A DNA stretch of 38,091 nucleotides from Patellaria atrata CBS 101060 (taxonomy: Eukaryota > Ascomycota > Dothideomycetes > Patellariales > Patellariaceae), in assembly GCA_010093705.1 (NCBI GenBank), contig MU006109.1, forward strand, positions 226,354 through 264,444. The letters are read 5' to 3'. Made by a program: the position numbers and the translations under genes. Positions 34,673-38,091 of the stretch are shown here, piece by piece. How positions within the stretch are numbered: the first letter of the stretch is position 1; the number at the start of each line of letters is the position of its first letter. The notes under the pieces were generated by a model. The model made no database searches. It worked only from the letters and a program-made list of their open reading frames with translations, and was not told the DNA's origin.

Positions 34673-35222
34673 ATGGCGGATACAACAGAGACACCTAAGC
34701 CGGCACCGGTACTACGAAGTCGACCTTTAAGCGAATCCCTACTTAATGAAAAGGTATGATCTCTTCTTCAGCAATGAAAAGCTATCACGGGCTAGATACG
34801 AGCTTGTCTTAGGTTACAATCACAATTTGGGCATAAATATCATTTGTTACTGGATTGCTCGCTGCAACCCCTCTGCAATTCCTCAGCTCCACTGAAGATG
34901 CGCGTTTAGCTTTACGAACACCTGCTAACAGATACCACCTAGTGGGACGCATGTCTAGCCTCAATGGCAACCAGATCCGCTCTCGGCCTGTCTTTCGGTG
35001 TCGTGTTCTCCGTACTCCTTTTTAAACGACGGGCATGGCCGGCTTGGGTTGGGTTGGGCTTCGGAGCGGGAAGAGCATGGGAAGAGTGTGATAATGTGAG
35101 TGGAGGACGCATACAGTCTTGAAGTGCATGTAGCTGGCTTGATTCTAACTGACTATGTCTCTTAGTCATTCAAACGCGCGTCAGCACCGAACCGGGACGG
35201 CTTAAGAGTTCTAAGGCCGTGA
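34673..35222 (+). CDS. MIC10: MICOS complex subunit Mic10
   Basis: Three exons (34673..34753, 34943..35095, 35166..35222) with introns of 189 and 70 nt give 96 residues. Mic10 is a hairpin-forming protein of the inner mitochondrial membrane that oligomerises and bends the membrane at cristae junctions. Exon 1 ends in SESLLNEK and exon 2 continues WDACLASMATRSALGLSFG, giving the family's LLNEKWD entry. Two glycine-rich transmembrane segments follow: GLSFG (42-46) in the first and GLGFGAG (64-70) in the second. The positive KRR loop (55-57) lies between them, which sets the hairpin topology. GRAWEECDNSF closes the conserved core, and an 18-residue C-terminal exon ends the protein. Length is normal. 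Each exon is too short to stand out as an ORF, so the gene is easily missed. Confidence 0.95.
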
Positions 35223-37380
35223 TAGAAGGGACGAGAAGGATGGAGGGGGATCAAGGGGGTCACGAGTGAGCTTGTAGCGAAGAGATGAATTGCGGTGAGA
35301 AGTGCATCTTGTTTCTATGCGGGCGGTGTGTACTATCAACGGATATAGACAATGGCATATGTATATTTGGTTGCCACGGCGAGTTGACCGGTCGCTTTCC
35401 CTCAGCGCTTATTCCCTTTCCTATACTCACTCTAGACCTGAAAGCATAAAATTCTCCTTCTGAGATCTATCGGATCTTATTTCCTGAGATGGTGGTTGAA
35501 TCTGGATTTCCCAGATGGCGCCATATAGCCACCAGTCCCAGTGGAGTTGGGTAAACATAAAAAGCGGCTGGAAGTACCAGTATACGACGGATTTGGAGAA
35601 AATTAGCTTAAGCAGCCTCAATTTCCCACGTTCAGCAGCAGCGATCGGATGCTTTCATCTATTTACCGAGAAGATCTTCGAACCAGCTCTCGAAAATAGC
35701 GAGGTGCATTCGAAATGGGAAAAGAAACATTTGGCCACAGTCAAAGTGGCTAGCTGGGTGTAAGATCGAACCAATCCAAAGTTGCATCATGTTCACTTGA
35801 ATTAGTTCGTACTCGTAGCCAGACTGTCGATTTCGCTTGTTGGTGTTTCGAAAGTGCTCGTTTTCCACCGTGTATAACTCGAGATGGTTGTATTGGTATG
35901 AGACGAAGATTTAGGGTGACGGTTCACCAGCTCGACGCACGACATTGTTCAAGAACCAGCCTAGACCCTGCTAATGTGGAATTGGAGAAAATCTCGATCT
36001 CTTATAGCGTTGGGCTTGAGGGTTGTTAGTGATCATGCGAGCATACTTGTGTGGCTTGACACTGTGGAGCTTAAAAACTCGGATGGACGGCTGTGGACTT
36101 TTCTGTTTCCTCTAAAATCTCTTTAGAGGGGGGGGAGGGATTGTTATTCGATTCGTAAATGCAGTCACATTGTCTAGGAAACACCTTGATATTGTGTCTT
36201 AATAAGTCTGAGAGGGGGGTATGTCTTGCGGGATGTTGCGCCAAATGGAAAGTTCAGATGTTCTGCGAGTCGTATGCAATGAATGCACATTGAGTGCGTC
36301 GGATGCATCCTGGTCCCATAAGAGATCACCTTTATGATGAGTAGCAGTCCGGCGTACATAAAGAACATGTAAGTGTACATATCGATACATGTGGGATTTC
36401 CTTTTTGGGACGAGGGAAAGGTACCGAAGAAGTCGGGGAATTTCAGTTGACAAAGGTACAGGACCTGACATTCTGTTCGAATATGATTCTCAAATCTCGT
36501 GCACTACTACTCTCGAGGTTTGCAGTGTACTGCTAACTTTATTATTCACTTTTACCTAGTGTATGACTTGTTATATTGTATTCAGGTTTTCATCACCCCA
36601 GACTTCGGCTTCACGCAGGTTTCCGCTCTGCCAAGTCATTTACTGCCAAAAGTCCAACGCCGTTTTTTGAGGCTGTTCACTCTTCAGCTGAATACTTTCC
36701 GTCCAGGAAAACATCCAACCAATCTCTCTCTGTTTCAACCGATCTAAGCAAGCTTACTCCCAATAACTCCATGCAAGGCAATTGCGGCGTTACGATCCCA
36801 GCTGAGATCTTCTCGCGTCCTCAGTGATTGCGCTACCCAGCGTGAACCATGAAACCTCCCGAACTGAGGAGAGCTGGAAGTCTACAAACCGTACCTCGAT
36901 TCCCTCTCCGCTTCCTTGATCACCGGATCGAACCCTAGCACCGCCCTCGTAAAGTACTCAACTTGGAATCATGGTATTCCATGTGCGAAATGTACATTTG
37001 CCCCATGGCACACGTCTTCAAATCGGTCATAAACTTGCCTTTCCACGCTGATGTCTTTGCTATTACTTTTACCTTCACACTCAGTATACGATAGCTTCTC
37101 CTTAATATATCCCATCATACGCGAGACTGCTGACTTCAAACCTGCCGTTGATCAATTTAGTGCTTACTTGAGGTTATGCCGGCGGTATGTCATCTGAATA
37201 TAATACTTATTTCCCAATATTTTCCACGGGATACAAAAGCTGACGTGGGTATCCAGTGACTTTCCCAGATACATGTGAGCTGCAGCTCAAGGGTTCGATG
37301 AGCTGAACCTCTCTCCTGGGCGCACACATCAAAGGTCTTTCAGCCTCCCCATTCATGCTCTATTCGAGCACCAACGCCCC
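35223..37380. other. Non-coding region right of MIC10
   Basis: About 2.2 kb in which I see no supportable gene. Open frames here (for example 36199-36471 minus and 36576-36827 plus) are short, overlap one another on both strands and have no domain. A G-run lies near 36127-36139. The right end should hold the promoter of the hypothetical membrane protein gene. Confidence 0.45.
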
Positions 37381-37875
37381 ATGATGATTGTACCTTCTTC
37401 GAGAAGATCAAGTATACCTCCAAGAACACACGAGAGCCAAATATCCATCATTTTACGCACAGTCGTCGTTCAGTCAGCATATGTGACGCTTGCCGTCGTA
37501 TTACTACTCCTTGCTACGGTATCGCTTAGATATTTCAAAGTACGTCTACGTCCGAAACCAAAACCGATTGTCGAGAAGGTACCATTACTGGATAGAGAGA
37601 TTCAAAAGATATGGATTCAGCCTCCGAAACCGTTACCCGGACCAGATAATCATCCATTCTTCGCTCGGAATTGTCCTCCGCCCCCACCCCCATCAATAAG
37701 ACGTCACTCCTGTCCCGAATCCACACCGACACCTTCTTGGATACCACCGCGGAGGCATGTGCGCCGAGTCCCCACCAATCGCGGAACCAGTACAATAATG
37801 TACGGAGAGACCATAGGAACCCAAGAAGGCCCAGCTGGGTGGAGGAGAAGTACGTGGAACATCGGAGGTGTCTGA
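37381..37875 (+). CDS. Hypothetical single-pass membrane protein with Pro-rich tail
   Basis: An intronless ORF of 164 residues with no family I recognise. A basic/Ser N-terminus (about 1-26) is followed by one strong hydrophobic segment (about 28-49, VTLAVVLLLLATVSL in its core) and then a basic RYFKVRLRPKPKP stretch, which predicts the N-terminus outside and the C-terminus in the cytosol by the positive-inside rule, or a signal anchor. The rest is proline-rich (NCPPPPPPSIRR, then several PPR/TPT repeats) with a short Gly/Trp end. A single TM followed by a Pro-rich tail is common in fungal orphan proteins. No splice sites are needed to close it. It could be spurious: the opposite strand is also open over part of it. 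I favour a real gene because the hydrophobic segment and flanking charges are coherent. Confidence 0.45.
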   Translation: MMIVPSSRRSSIPPRTHESQISIILRTVVVQSAYVTLAVVLLLLATVSLRYFKVRLRPKPKPIVEKVPLLDREIQKIWIQPPKPLPGPDNHPFFARNCPPPPPPSIRRHSCPESTPTPSWIPPRRHVRRVPTNRGTSTIMYGETIGTQEGPAGWRRSTWNIGGV

Positions 37876-38091
37876 AAGGATACTATCAATCCCTCAAAAA
37901 GCCTATGGGAAGAGGCGACTACAGGACTTCTACGGCAGCATTTATAAGAGCTAGGAAGCCGCAAGGCACATCGCATTTCTTTCAAAAAGCATCCTCTCGG
38001 TGTAGCCTTTCGATAAGGCTCACTCACGGGGTAATCTTACACTTGATACATCTTCATTACGGAACTGTTATTTTTACCTTTGGTGGGGGGG

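Overview
This is a gene-sparse window from the nuclear genome of a filamentous ascomycete. The evidence is compact multi-exon genes with short introns (mostly about 43-190 nt, GT...AG with CTAAC/CTGAC-like branch sites), fungus-only families (a Fungal_trans_2-type regulator, a DUF7053-type protein), an NCS1 permease of the Fur type and a UreD. The class is not fixed by the sequence; Leotiomycetes is a guess. I read eleven protein genes with good support, plus one short hypothetical membrane protein. All splice models were built by hand, checking that reading phase closes at every junction.

Layout, left to right. 1-1153 (-): thioredoxin-fold AhpC/TSA (PRXL2-like) protein, cut off by the window edge. 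1759-2739 (+): urease accessory protein UreD. 3108-5070 (-): fungal transcription-factor-like protein with a VRSHAMRD N-terminus and no zinc cluster. 6184-8289 (-): NCS1 uracil/allantoin-type permease. 8290-10791: long non-coding stretch with six GATA-factor sites and a 100-N assembly gap inside a TA repeat. 10792-11985 (-): DUF7053-type protein. 11986-14952: non-coding. 14953-17958 (-): 896-residue C2H2 zinc-finger protein. 17959-20264: non-coding. 20265-21076 (+): phosphoribosylglycinamide formyltransferase (ADE8). 21077-23378: TA microsatellite, a tRNA-like A-box/B-box element ending in T-runs, and a TA-rich patch with a RIP-like dinucleotide signature. 23379-24670 (-): tandem PH-domain protein. 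25393-28880 (+): EFL1, the GTPase of late 60S maturation. 29346-34398 (-): URB2, a nucleolar 60S-precursor factor, ten exons. 34673-35222 (+): MIC10, the core MICOS subunit, three exons. 37381-37875 (+): hypothetical single-pass membrane protein.

Functional themes: the left third gathers possible nitrogen-scavenging genes (UreD, a purine/pyrimidine/allantoin-type permease, a regulator-like protein, GATA sites). The right third places two large-subunit ribosome biogenesis genes (EFL1 and URB2) tail to tail, with URB2 and MIC10 sharing a 274-bp divergent promoter. The rest looks like ordinary housekeeping chromosome. I saw no defence island, CRISPR array, biosynthetic cluster or intact transposon. 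The most unusual items are the tRNA-like Pol III candidate near 21.9-22.1 kb, the RIP-like patch at 22.5-22.9 kb, and a recurring TGTACAGTA motif confined to non-coding DNA.
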